From JAOUGY01 sp050329955 (lineage in GTDB: Bacteria; Actinomycetota; Acidimicrobiia; Spongiisociales; ZC4RG35): a stretch of 64,000 bases of DNA. This document shows positions 42,076 to 50,971 of this stretch, one piece after another (position 1 is the first letter of the stretch; the number at the start of each line of letters is the position of its first letter). Made by a program: the position numbers and the translations under genes. The stretch is taken from contig JBHJOH010000013.1 in assembly GCA_050329955.1 (NCBI GenBank), forward strand, positions 1 through 64,000, in the 5' to 3' direction. The notes beneath the pieces are model-generated. The model ran no database searches and had not been told where the DNA came from. It saw nothing but the letters and a program-made list of their open reading frames with translations.

Positions 42076-43740
42076 TCACTTGATCCGGGTCCCGCCGATC
42101 TCGTTGGCCAACACCCAGGCGGCCACGGTCCCGATCTCGATCCCCTCGGGCAGGTAGCTGTCGATCGTCACACCCGCTGACCCCGGTTGGGCGGCCCCGA
42201 GCGCGGCGCGGCGCATCCGGAGGAAGCGGTCCTGCCAGCGGCGTGCGTTCGAATCCCGCAGATCGACCCAGCCTTTGTCCGCCCACCGGTCGCGAGCGTT
42301 GTCGTCGAGAGCCACCCGGTCGGCGTCGGCCACCTCGGGTATCCGTATGAACGGCCCCCGCACGAGCGTCGTCCCGTCCCGCCACAGAATGGGGAGGCCC
42401 AGTGAGGTGATCGTGTCGACCATCTCCGGTCGGCTGTCGAGCATCGCTGTCCACGCCGCCGCCAATTCGCCGGGGTCGGCCGCCAGTACGCCGGTCACCG
42501 TTCCCACCGCCAGCCGGATCAGCTCGGCCTCCCACAGCAGCTTCGACAGCTCGGGGGGACCGAGCTGTCCGAGGGCCACCGAGTGGGTGCCGGTCTCGAC
42601 TTCGAGACGTCCCAGCTGTTCGAGAGCGCGCAAACGCACCACTCCGCCCCGGTAGGAGGGTGGGAGCACCGCCGAGTCGATGGCGGCGATGACGTCGTTG
42701 CCGGTTGCGCCGCCTCGTATCTCGATAACGCACAGGGCGGCGATCTCCTCCGGGGTCACCATCTCCATCTGGCCGATGGCGGTGATCGCTTCGAACTCAC
42801 CCTTGGTGAACACGCCGTTCTCGCCGGTGTCGACCACCGGCATCACCAACTCGCCGATCTGCTCCAGGCCATGGCGGCGCAGCACCAGTTCGGGCCCGAG
42901 GTGCTCGGTCATCGCACGGAAGCGATGGACGGGTTCGCCTTTGTACTTCACGGGCCGGTTGTCGACCCCTGCGTAACCGATGAGGGCGGCCGGCTTCACC
43001 TCCTTGATGAGCGGCCCACCCGCGGTGCGGGCCGCCAGGAAGAGCAGCCCGGTGTGGGCGAAAGCTACGGCGGTCTTGGTCATGAGTTGGGCCGACGGGC
43101 GGTCCTCGGAGTGGGTGTAGGGGATGTCGAGTCCCATCCCGCCGGTGCCGGTGGTGCCGATCTTGATGTAGAGCCGGGTGCCCACCTCGGTCAGGGCGCG
43201 GTGCAGGATCCGAACGTGGCGGATCAGCTGGGGCGTCGCCTGCGACAGGATTAGGGTCTCGACCGAGCTGGCCAGCCCGGAATGGTCGCCCGACTCCTCG
43301 GACGCTTCCAACTGGTGCTTTGCGATCACCGAGGCGGTGTACACGTCCTGATAGCTGATGGCGGTGGCGGTGTTGATCGAGTCGACCACCACTTCGGGCC
43401 GGTAGCGACGAACCAGGGCGGTGAGCATCGCCCGCTCGTAGGCGGCGTCGAAGGGGCCGAGGATGTCCTCGAACACGCCTTCCCGGGTACCGGCCTCTGC
43501 CAGCAGCTGCGACCGCGGGGTGGATGCGTACTCCTCCCGCACGAACACGTCGCCCCACTCGCCCACCAGCTCGACACCCGGAAGCAGGCGCCGCAGGTCG
43601 TCGAGGGCACGCGACACCAACGGTTCGGTGAGCGCCGCCACCACGATCCGATCCGGCTCGAGCTCGGTCCCGACCCGGTAGGCCACCTGGAATCCCACCA
43701 GGCCCGCCCCGCCGAGCAAGAGATATGTGCCACCGGGCAC
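42076..43740 (-). CDS. Rossmann-fold protein of unknown function, 554 residues
   Basis: The N terminus reads GGTYLLLGGAGLVGFQVAYRV, a GxxGxxG-type dinucleotide-binding motif, and SDR-like segments follow (VVVDSINTATAISYQDVYTAS). The middle and C-terminal parts (TEHLGPELVLRRHGLEQIG; MVTPEEIAALCVIEIRGG) match nothing I can name. GTG 43740 is preceded by AAAGGAGGTGA, a near-perfect Shine-Dalgarno sequence, so expression is probably high. It lies at the edge of the coenzyme M island, divergent from an LLM gene, and could be an island enzyme. Confidence 0.75.
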   Translation of the reverse strand: MPGGTYLLLGGAGLVGFQVAYRVGTELEPDRIVVAALTEPLVSRALDDLRRLLPGVELVGEWGDVFVREEYASTPRSQLLAEAGTREGVFEDILGPFDAAYERAMLTALVRRYRPEVVVDSINTATAISYQDVYTASVIAKHQLEASEESGDHSGLASSVETLILSQATPQLIRHVRILHRALTEVGTRLYIKIGTTGTGGMGLDIPYTHSEDRPSAQLMTKTAVAFAHTGLLFLAARTAGGPLIKEVKPAALIGYAGVDNRPVKYKGEPVHRFRAMTEHLGPELVLRRHGLEQIGELVMPVVDTGENGVFTKGEFEAITAIGQMEMVTPEEIAALCVIEIRGGATGNDVIAAIDSAVLPPSYRGGVVRLRALEQLGRLEVETGTHSVALGQLGPPELSKLLWEAELIRLAVGTVTGVLAADPGELAAAWTAMLDSRPEMVDTITSLGLPILWRDGTTLVRGPFIRIPEVADADRVALDDNARDRWADKGWVDLRDSNARRWQDRFLRMRRAALGAAQPGSAGVTIDSYLPEGIEIGTVAAWVLANEIGGTRIK

Positions 43741-43858
43741 CGGTCACCTCCTTTCGGCCGAGCCTATGCGCCAGCCGACTGCTGTGGGGGTGTGGCGGCG
43801 CCGACGACATCCTCCCTTTTCGCCCCCACAGGCCGATTCGCATCAGCCTGACGTGACG

Positions 43859-43864
43859 TAGCCT
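43859..43864 (+). promoter_or_regulatory. TAGCCT -10 box six bases before an ATG
   Basis: TAGCCT-N6-ATG(43871) again gives the leaderless arrangement. TTCGCA about 17 bp upstream is a weak -35 candidate. Confidence 0.4.
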
Positions 43865-43870
43865 GCGCCG

Positions 43871-44791
43871 ATGCGAGTCACCTCAACCATCGGAACCGAG
43901 TCGGTCGGGATCCCGTCATCGCCGTCGGCGGTTGTCGAGGCGGCGGCGGCGGCGGAGCGTCAGGGTTTTCGATCCGCCTGGTGCACGCACTTCAGCCGGG
44001 GGATCGACTCACTCACCGTTTTGGCCGCGGCCGCCACCGCCACAACGTCCATCGAGCTCGGGGTCGGCGTGATCCCGACCTTCCCCCGCCACCCGGTGGC
44101 GCTCGCCCAGTCGGCTGCCACCGTCCAGTCGCTCTCGGGTGGCCGACTGGTGCTCGGAGTGGGTGTGTCGCATCGCCCGGTCATCGAGGCCATGCACGGA
44201 CTCGATTACTCCGATCAACTCGGGCACATGCGCGAGTATCTGACCGTGCTCGGCGGTCTTCTCACCGACGGTGCCATCAGCTTCCAGGGTACGCACTACC
44301 GCGTCGATGCCTCGATTCACATTCCTGCTGCCAGCGCGGTGCCGGTGGTGGTCGGTGCGTTGGCAGAGGGGATGAGTCGGGTGGCGGGCGAGTTCGCCGA
44401 TGGTGTCACGACCTGGCTGGCCGGGCCCCGTTCCCTCGAACAGGTGGTGGTACCCGCCGTCACCGACGGTGCTGTCCGAGCGGGCCGCCGGGATCCGCGC
44501 GTCGTGGCTGCGGTGCCAGTAGCCGTGGACAGCGACGCCGCCCGGGCGGCGGAGGCCGCCGACCGGGTGTTCGCGCTCTACGGAACCCTCGCCAATTACC
44601 AGCGCTTGTTCGAACGCGAAGGCGTCGACAGGCCCTCCCAGCTCGCCGTCGTGGGGTCGGAGGAGACGGTGACGGCCGGGCTCGGGGCGTTGTTCGCGGC
44701 GGGCGCCACCGATGTGTGGGCGATCCCCTTCGACACCGGAAACGGCACCGACGCCACCCAGTCGCTCCTCGCCCGACTGGCCGTCAGCTGA
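43871..44791 (+). CDS. Luciferase-like (LLM class) F420-dependent oxidoreductase
   Basis: A 306-residue TIM-barrel oxidoreductase: ERQGFRSAWCTHFSRGID, IELGVGVIPTFPRHPVALAQ, LSGGRLVLGVGVSHRPVIE, features of the F420-dependent LLM group. The substrate is unknown. It is convergent with the ComA gene (8-bp overlap) and divergent from the Rossmann-fold gene. It may belong to the CoM island, but position alone does not show this. Confidence 0.87.
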   Translation: MRVTSTIGTESVGIPSSPSAVVEAAAAAERQGFRSAWCTHFSRGIDSLTVLAAAATATTSIELGVGVIPTFPRHPVALAQSAATVQSLSGGRLVLGVGVSHRPVIEAMHGLDYSDQLGHMREYLTVLGGLLTDGAISFQGTHYRVDASIHIPAASAVPVVVGALAEGMSRVAGEFADGVTTWLAGPRSLEQVVVPAVTDGAVRAGRRDPRVVAAVPVAVDSDAARAAEAADRVFALYGTLANYQRLFEREGVDRPSQLAVVGSEETVTAGLGALFAAGATDVWAIPFDTGNGTDATQSLLARLAVS

Positions 44792-45644
44792 GCAGAGGCG
44801 AAGGCGGCTCAGGCTGGTCGGGTTGCCAGTCGCCGCTGATGCGCAGTGCATCGGCGATCGGCTTGAGCGTCTCGAAGCGAAGTCCCGATCGGAGTGCCTC
44901 CAGCGCCAACACCCGGGTCGGGTCGATGTTGCCGAGGCTGACGTTGAGCCCGAACCGCCCGATCAAAGCCACCTGCTGATCCTTGATCGGCGCCTCCCAC
45001 ACGAGACGGTCCGAGGCATGCCCCGCACATCCGGCGATGGTGTCCACCGCCGACATGTCGATGCCACCACCCGCGTCGAACACACCCACACCCTTACCGG
45101 ACTCCCGTCCTTCGACGACCACCCACGACGAGCCCCACTCCAGATCGAGGCACGCCTGTTCGGCCAGCGCGTCAGCCGGGGGCTGCTGGTCGGGGTCCTT
45201 CTTCCCGACCTCGCTGATCACGGTCAGGCCGGCGTCGCGGGCGCACTCGATGACCCGTTTCCGCCGATCGGCCGGGAGGTCGATGGTGCCGTCGGACACT
45301 TCGACCGCCGTGAATCCAAGCTCGCGGACCTTGGCCATGAACACGCGGCAGTGGTGCCGGACGATCGCCGCCTCGAACAGGGTTCCTCCGGGGAATGTGA
45401 GGATGTCCCGCTGAGCGATCGCCTCCAACTTCTCGCGCAGCACCGGCTCGGGGACGAACACCGAAGTTCCGAAGCTGAGTTTCCAGTGGTCGATCCACGC
45501 TCCGGACATCTCGAGGGTGTCACGGGTTGCGGCGAGCCCGAGGCCCGTGTCGATCACCATGGTGACTCCGAGCGAGCGCGGCGACGAGGTCCGCTCGGCG
45601 CGGACCTCATCGGTCAGTGCGAGCTCACCCCACCCGCTGATCAC
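44784..45644 (-). CDS. Phosphosulfolactate synthase (ComA/XcbB1 type), first step of coenzyme M synthesis
   Basis: A 286-residue TIM-barrel enzyme adding sulfite to phosphoenolpyruvate to give (2R)-phospho-3-sulfolactate. Family signatures are LGVTMVIDTGLGL, GAWIDHWKLSFGTSVF, FPGGTLFEAAI, GFTAVEVSDGTIDLP and ISEVGKKDP. Its GTG start overlaps the stop of the 2-KPCC-like gene by 4 bp, so CoM synthesis and CoM use are encoded on one transcript. In Xanthobacter autotrophicus Py2 the ComA homologue XcbB1 has been shown to do this reaction. A sulfolactate or sporulation role for ComA-like proteins is known elsewhere but is unlikely beside 2-KPCC. Confidence 0.93.
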   Translation of the reverse strand: MISGWGELALTDEVRAERTSSPRSLGVTMVIDTGLGLAATRDTLEMSGAWIDHWKLSFGTSVFVPEPVLREKLEAIAQRDILTFPGGTLFEAAIVRHHCRVFMAKVRELGFTAVEVSDGTIDLPADRRKRVIECARDAGLTVISEVGKKDPDQQPPADALAEQACLDLEWGSSWVVVEGRESGKGVGVFDAGGGIDMSAVDTIAGCAGHASDRLVWEAPIKDQQVALIGRFGLNVSLGNIDPTRVLALEALRSGLRFETLKPIADALRISGDWQPDQPEPPSPLLS

Positions 45645-47209
45645 AGGTCGCGCAGGCTCTTGGACCCGGCACGCAGACGGGAGAGCTGGATGAAATGGGT
45701 CGGGTTGAGGAAAAGCTCGTCCATCTCGGCGAGGTCGTCGATGGTCAGACCCTTTCGGTACAACTGGAACAGGTACTGGAAAGCATCCTTGGCGCCGTAC
45801 CCCACGTGGTGGGCCCCCAGGACCCGGCGGGTGTCCGAGTCGATCAGCAGCTTCTGGAAACCCGACATCCGGGGCTTGGCGAAGGCGTAGAGCATCACCC
45901 GGTCGGTCGCAGGCAACGCAATCTCCAGCCCGTCCTCGGTCTCGGGCGGCATCTTGATGACCGTTACCGCGTCATGGGTGGCTCGTGCCTGCTCCTCGCC
46001 CATCCCGAACCACGAGACCTCATAGTGGGTGTGGAGGAAGTCCGGGAACTCGTCGACCACGTAGCGGACCTCTTCGCCCATGATGTGACGGGAGGCGTAC
46101 ATACCCGACTTCCGTGCCTTGAACATCTCCATCGGGCCACCGATCAGATCGCCGACGGCGTAGACATTCGGCACCGATGTCTGCAGTTGCGGATTGACGA
46201 TGACCTGGTTCTTGTCGCCGACTTCCACCCCCAGCACCTGAGCCGCCATTTCCGAGTTGGGGATCTCGCCGAGAGCCTCGAACACAAAGTCAGTCTCGAC
46301 CCGCTGGGTGCCGTCGGGGGTACGGATAACCACCGCCCCCACCTTCCCGTTGCCGTCGTCCTCGATCGACTCGACCACCGATCCTTCCCAGATCTCCATG
46401 CCCTGCTCTTTCATCATGAGCAGCACGTAGTCGCGGGTCTCACGGTCGGGGAGATTCTTCAGCAGTTCGGAACGGATCACCATGATTGTGCGTCGTCCGG
46501 TCGCCTGGAAGAAGCATCCGTATTCGACTGCGGTCTTCGAACCACCGATCACGATGACGGTGTTACCCGGTTCGTAGTCCAAGTCCTCGACCAGGGTCTC
46601 GTAGCTGTACACGCCGTGAAGCTCGGCTCCCGGGCACTCGAGCGGACGGGAACGTGCGCCGAGACCGAGGACCAGGTTCTTGGCCGTGAAGCGCCTTCCG
46701 GCCACCTCGACGGTGTGCGAGTCGATGATGGTGCCCTCGGCGTTGAGGATGTACTCCACTTCCAGTTGTTCTTTGGTCTGGAAGTTCATGATGGCGTGGG
46801 GAGCCACCCGACCGGCTCGGAACAGATCGACCATCTCCTTGATCGAGGTGATCTTTCCTTCCATGTCGGGGAACCAGAACCGGCCCGAGAAGGTTCGGGC
46901 CAGCATCAGCTCGGCGGCGCACTCGCTGAACAGATGGTGCGGCACGCAGGCGTTGTGCGGGCACGATCCACCCAGGAAAGGCCAGCGCTCGATGATGAGC
47001 GGGCGGCCTCCCATGGCGCGCATGTAGGAGGAGCCGAACCGCCCGGCGGCGCCGCCACCAACGAAGATGGCGTCGTACTCGCGGGTGTCGGTCTCGTCGA
47101 TGTTGAAGACCACCCGGTCGTCGTCGGGGCTCTCCAACATCGAGTCGATCTCCGGCTCCCAGTCGTGGATTCCCACGTACGTGCCGTAGATGTCCCACTT
47201 GGTGGTCAT
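45641..47209 (-). CDS. 2-oxopropyl-CoM reductase, carboxylating (2-KPCC)
   Basis: A 522-residue NADPH:disulfide-oxidoreductase-family enzyme that cleaves 2-ketopropyl-CoM and carboxylates the product to acetoacetate, freeing CoM. It has the family's N-terminal extension, FAD motif FVGGGAAGRFGS (Arg57, matching the sulfonate-contacting Arg56), redox pair Cys83/Cys88 in GGSCPHNACVPHH, and LNPTHFIQLSRL with Phe500 and His505, the Phe-His pair (501/506 in Xanthobacter) that replaces the usual His-Glu and marks carboxylation. Long stretches match XecC as I remember it (GGPMEMFKARKSG; VLGAHHVGYGAKDAFQYL). It is not a mercuric reductase or lipoamide dehydrogenase. GGAAGG precedes the ATG. Confidence 0.94.
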   Translation of the reverse strand: MTTKWDIYGTYVGIHDWEPEIDSMLESPDDDRVVFNIDETDTREYDAIFVGGGAAGRFGSSYMRAMGGRPLIIERWPFLGGSCPHNACVPHHLFSECAAELMLARTFSGRFWFPDMEGKITSIKEMVDLFRAGRVAPHAIMNFQTKEQLEVEYILNAEGTIIDSHTVEVAGRRFTAKNLVLGLGARSRPLECPGAELHGVYSYETLVEDLDYEPGNTVIVIGGSKTAVEYGCFFQATGRRTIMVIRSELLKNLPDRETRDYVLLMMKEQGMEIWEGSVVESIEDDGNGKVGAVVIRTPDGTQRVETDFVFEALGEIPNSEMAAQVLGVEVGDKNQVIVNPQLQTSVPNVYAVGDLIGGPMEMFKARKSGMYASRHIMGEEVRYVVDEFPDFLHTHYEVSWFGMGEEQARATHDAVTVIKMPPETEDGLEIALPATDRVMLYAFAKPRMSGFQKLLIDSDTRRVLGAHHVGYGAKDAFQYLFQLYRKGLTIDDLAEMDELFLNPTHFIQLSRLRAGSKSLRDL

Positions 47210-47210
47210 G

Positions 47211-49256
47211 TCATACCTTCCGTTCGTCCACGTTCACTTTCCAGTCCACGGCGACGGCTCCACCTGGAGTCACCATCACCGGGTTGAGGTCGACCTCTGC
47301 GATCTCCGGATGCGATGTCATCAAGCGAGCCAGTCCCACGACGCACCTCGCCAGTGCTCCCACATCGGCCGGGTCGGACCCGCGATACCCGGTGAGGAGA
47401 GCCGCACCCTGCAGGCCGGCGATCAGTCCCTCGGCCTCCTCCAGCGAGGCCGGGGCGAGAGCGAAGCGGACATCCCCGAACAACTCGAGGGTCGTCCCAC
47501 CCGAGCCGACCATCACCAGCGGCCCGAAGGTGTCGTCGCGGACCGCCCCGACCGCCATCTCGACGCCGCCGATCTGAGGCTGTACCAGCACCTCGGAACC
47601 GAGGGAGGACAGATGCCGGTATGCCTCGGCGGCTTCCGCCGTGCCCTCGATTCCCAGCCTCACACCACCGGCTTCGGTTCGGTGCGCCAGGTTGGGGTCC
47701 GCCGACTTCATCACCACCGGGCCGTCGATGGCGGCGGTCGCGGCGAGAGCGGCGTCCAGATCGGAGCACACGGTCGACGGCGTGGTGGAGATTCCGAAAT
47801 CGTCGAGCAGTGCGGCGGCCACGGTCGGCTGCATCGGTCCCGGGGTGAGGATGGCTTCGGCCGGTTGGCCCGGGTCGGCCGGATCAGGAAGTCGCCGTCC
47901 CAGGGCATAGCGGACGGCATGCCCGACGGCTCGGGCGGTTCGGTCGGGCCACTCGAAGCAGGGAACGCCGGCCGGCTGGATCAGGTCGGCGTTGACCCGC
48001 GCCGATCGCGGGGCGACCCAACATACATAGACCGGCACCGCCACTCCATCGTCTCTGAGTCGTGCTACCGCCTCACCCACCGCCGCAACCGTCGAAGGGT
48101 CCATCGCCGAGCGTTGCAGCAGGATGGGGATGACGATGTCGACTTCGCCGGAGCGGGCGAGGGTCTCGATGAGCCATGGGTACAGCTCGGCGAATCGGGA
48201 CCATACCGGGGTCATGTCGACCGGGTTACGCGGGCTGGCGAATGCGGGCAGTCGTTCGGCGATCCGGGCCTGGAGTTCCGCAGACAACTCAGGCACGTCG
48301 ACGCCCTCGTCGGCCAGCATGTCGACCAGTTCGACCCCGGTTCCACCCGAGTTGGTGATGATGGCCGCCCGGCGCCCGCCGGGAAGGGGCTGGCCGTCGA
48401 GGGCGCGGGCGGTGTCGAGCATCTCGAGCCCTGAGCGGACCAGCACCGCGCCGGATTGGCGCATTGCCGCCCGGAACACCACGTCGCTGGTCCCGAGTGA
48501 TCCCGTGTGCGACCGGGCTGCCCGCGACCCGGCCTCGGAGCGGCCGGTCTTGGCGATGATCACCGGCTTGTCCGGGGTGGTGGCCCTGATCGCAGCGGCC
48601 AGGGCGGCACCGTCTCCGACCGACTCGGCGAATACGCACACGATGCGTGTCTCGGGGTCGGAGCGGAGAAAGTCGATCACTTCGTGGTCGTCGATGTCGA
48701 CCTTGTTGCCCGAGGCGTACACCTTGCCGAAGCGGACGTGCTCGTCGCGGCCCATTGCATGGATGGCCATGCCGTATGCACCTGACTGGGTGATCAACGA
48801 GATCCCACCCGGCTCGGCACCGGATCCGGCGGCGATCGAGGCATTGAGGCCGAGTGCGGCGTTCTGGATCCCGAAACAGTTCGGTCCGACCACCCGGACA
48901 TCACCGGCCGCCTTGGCGAGCGCCGCTTGAAGCGCCTCCCCTTCAGGACCCGTTTCGGCGAATCCGCCGGACAGGACGACCATCCCCCCGACCCCGGCTC
49001 GTGCCGCCTGCCGCGCCACCTCGGGGACCGCGGCAGCAGGAACTGCCAGAACCACCAGATCGATCGGGCCTTCCACGTCTCCGATGGTCGGATACGCCCT
49101 GACCCCGCCTACTTCCGTCGCCGACGAGGTGATGGGAATCACCTCGCCCGTGAAGGTCGAGAGGTTCTCCCACAGCAGTGTCCCGACCTTCCCAGGTTGG
49201 TCCGAGGCACCCACCAGGGCGACCCGTCGGGGAGCGAAGACGGCATCGAGGGTCAT
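47211..49256 (-). CDS. NDP-forming acyl-CoA ligase (fused alpha/beta acetyl-CoA synthetase type)
   Basis: A 681-residue succinyl-CoA-synthetase-superfamily protein. The CoA-binding domain comes first (PRRVALVGASDQPGKVGTLL), then SCS-like ligase domains with phospho-His in AARSHTGSLGT and GPNCFGI. The C terminus is an ATP-grasp domain (VVMKSADPNLAHRTEAGGV; LVMVGSGGTTLELFGDV). It forms or breaks acyl-CoA with ATP/ADP. In this operon it may activate an acid released from CoM chemistry, for example acetoacetate (inference). It overlaps the preceding gene by 4 bp and ends 1 nt before 2-KPCC. Confidence 0.9.
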   Translation of the reverse strand: MTLDAVFAPRRVALVGASDQPGKVGTLLWENLSTFTGEVIPITSSATEVGGVRAYPTIGDVEGPIDLVVLAVPAAAVPEVARQAARAGVGGMVVLSGGFAETGPEGEALQAALAKAAGDVRVVGPNCFGIQNAALGLNASIAAGSGAEPGGISLITQSGAYGMAIHAMGRDEHVRFGKVYASGNKVDIDDHEVIDFLRSDPETRIVCVFAESVGDGAALAAAIRATTPDKPVIIAKTGRSEAGSRAARSHTGSLGTSDVVFRAAMRQSGAVLVRSGLEMLDTARALDGQPLPGGRRAAIITNSGGTGVELVDMLADEGVDVPELSAELQARIAERLPAFASPRNPVDMTPVWSRFAELYPWLIETLARSGEVDIVIPILLQRSAMDPSTVAAVGEAVARLRDDGVAVPVYVCWVAPRSARVNADLIQPAGVPCFEWPDRTARAVGHAVRYALGRRLPDPADPGQPAEAILTPGPMQPTVAAALLDDFGISTTPSTVCSDLDAALAATAAIDGPVVMKSADPNLAHRTEAGGVRLGIEGTAEAAEAYRHLSSLGSEVLVQPQIGGVEMAVGAVRDDTFGPLVMVGSGGTTLELFGDVRFALAPASLEEAEGLIAGLQGAALLTGYRGSDPADVGALARCVVGLARLMTSHPEIAEVDLNPVMVTPGGAVAVDWKVNVDERKV

Positions 49257-50053
49257 GTGAACGTCCTTGCCAGGTCGGATGGCTTGAACTCGCCACGTCG
49301 TACACCGAGCGGATCGATTCGGCGAACCAAGGCGATGTGGTCGGGGTCCGGATCGGGCACGCTGCTCAGATCTTCGGCGACGACGAAGTCGAAGCCTGTG
49401 GCTGCCACCACCTCGTCGAGTGACACATCAGGAAACATCCGACGTAGCCGGATCTCGCCCTCCGGGTAGTCGAACACGCCCAGTTCTGTCACCAGCCACT
49501 GAGGGCCGCCGCCGGTGTAGCCGAGTTCGGCGCGGGTGCCGGCCGGGGTGCGATGACCGAGATCTGTGATGAAGTCGCAGGTCTCCACCAGACAGCGGCC
49601 GCTGCGGTGGTTGGTAGTCCACACGGTCAGGTTGCGGATGGTGGCGGACAGGTTGCAGCCACCACCGCCGCCGCCGAGCTTGACCTTGGGCCCAGGCATT
49701 CCGCCGATGGCGGTGACGTTGGTGTTGCCGTGGCGGTCGATCTGTCCACCCGAGAGGAACATGCGATCGACGTCGCCCCGCACCGCCGAGTCGAAGAACT
49801 CCTCGAACCGCATCGAGTAGGCCGATCCCTTCTTGAGGGCGAGATCGTTGCCGGAGGGGGGGATGAAATCGGGCGTCGGATCGATGGCGTACATGGCGCC
49901 TTCGACCAGCATCATCGAAGGGGCGTGTGTTTGTTTGGCGAGGTGCATGGCCACCTGGGCGCAGGGGCTGCCGAAGCCGTGGAACACCACTTCGCCGTCG
50001 GCGATCGTGCCGGCGAGGGCCACCACGAACCATTCATCGAGGGTCCAGCTCAT
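49253..50053 (-). CDS. CoA-transferase beta subunit (glutaconate-type, family I)
   Basis: A 266-residue subunit: DEWFVVALAGTIADGEVVFHGFGSPCAQVAMHLAK at the start (split motif of the fold), MMLVEGAMYAIDP, which offers a candidate catalytic Glu, and the glycine-rich KVKLGGGGGGCNL. The pair resembles glutaconate CoA-transferase GctAB and the steroid-degradation IpdAB proteins; a retained Glu favours true CoA transfer. GGAGGTG lies before the ATG. ATGA overlaps with the alpha subunit before it and the ligase after it show strict coupling. Confidence 0.87.
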   Translation of the reverse strand: MSWTLDEWFVVALAGTIADGEVVFHGFGSPCAQVAMHLAKQTHAPSMMLVEGAMYAIDPTPDFIPPSGNDLALKKGSAYSMRFEEFFDSAVRGDVDRMFLSGGQIDRHGNTNVTAIGGMPGPKVKLGGGGGGCNLSATIRNLTVWTTNHRSGRCLVETCDFITDLGHRTPAGTRAELGYTGGGPQWLVTELGVFDYPEGEIRLRRMFPDVSLDEVVAATGFDFVVAEDLSSVPDPDPDHIALVRRIDPLGVRRGEFKPSDLARTFT

Positions 50054-50964
50054 GCGAACACCTCCATCCAACGGTCGGTCGACTCGTGATAGCCGGTGAT
50101 GGCCTCGAGTCGGCTCTCGCCGATCATCCGCCGGTACTCGTCTTCATCGGTGCCGAGCACGTAGCGGGCCAGATAGGTGGATGCTCCCTCGGCGGTGGCC
50201 GCCGCCCTCACGTACTCGGCGATGTGGGTGCGGTCGTAGGCGTACCCGGGGTAGCACGACGTCGGATGTGCACCGAACGGTGCTTCCACGATCGCCGCCA
50301 CCCGGTAGCCGGGAACGGTGATGCCGGCACTCGCCACCTCTTCGGTTGTGACGATCCGGTCGACGGTGGCGATCACCGCCGCCGATGCCATGGCGAAGCG
50401 TTCGTCGAGGACGTAGGGCTGCTCGAGGTGCAGGTTGCCGGCGGCGTCGCCGATCGGGGCGTGGAGCAGCGCCACGTCGGGCCGAATCGCCGGGACCACG
50501 GTGAGTGTCTCACCGGTGAAGGGGCACTCCACCTCGGCGTATTCGGGGTGGAGGGCGCGGATGTCGGTCCCTCGAACACCTCGCACCGGGATGAACGGGA
50601 TGCCCATCTCGGCTGCCCGCAACTGGTTGAGCATGGTGTCACAACAGCTCTCGCGGATCTCCAGCGACTGGGACTCTGCCGCTCGCCGGAAGGCCGGGGC
50701 CAGCCCGTGATCCTGTTCGAACCCGACGTAGCTCTCCTCGCTCACCGCCAACAGTCCGGCGGCGATGAGGAGGTCGACATCGATGGAATGGGCCGAGCCA
50801 ACCGCGTGGAGGCCGCCGATTCCGGAGCGGATCAGCTGTCGGACCAGCGCCATCGGCAGCCTGGCGGAGAGGCCGCCTCCCAACGCAACCACCGAGCCTG
50901 GAGAGACCAGGCGAGCGGCCGAGGCGAGGTCGATGAGTTTGTCGGTGCCCAGATGGAACGGCAT
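50050..50964 (-). CDS. CoA-transferase alpha subunit (glutaconate-type, family I)
   Basis: A 304-residue partner of the beta subunit. Markers are VSPGSVVALGGGLSARLPMALVRQLI (CoA-binding glycine loop), GIPFIPVRGVRGTDI, and PDVALLHAPIGDAAGNLHLEQPYVLDE. With the beta subunit it would transfer CoA between carboxylic acids; acetoacetate from 2-KPCC is a candidate acceptor (inference). It begins 7 nt after the SDR gene. Confidence 0.88.
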   Translation of the reverse strand: MPFHLGTDKLIDLASAARLVSPGSVVALGGGLSARLPMALVRQLIRSGIGGLHAVGSAHSIDVDLLIAAGLLAVSEESYVGFEQDHGLAPAFRRAAESQSLEIRESCCDTMLNQLRAAEMGIPFIPVRGVRGTDIRALHPEYAEVECPFTGETLTVVPAIRPDVALLHAPIGDAAGNLHLEQPYVLDERFAMASAAVIATVDRIVTTEEVASAGITVPGYRVAAIVEAPFGAHPTSCYPGYAYDRTHIAEYVRAAATAEGASTYLARYVLGTDEDEYRRMIGESRLEAITGYHESTDRWMEVFA

Positions 50965-50971
50965 CAGAACC

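Noticed and set aside
45641..47209. Mercuric reductase or lipoamide dehydrogenase (E3 for the acetoin complex)
   Set aside because: The Phe-His pair replaces the His-Glu pair of those enzymes, and the N-terminal extension and SCPHNACVPHH motif are those of 2-KPCC.
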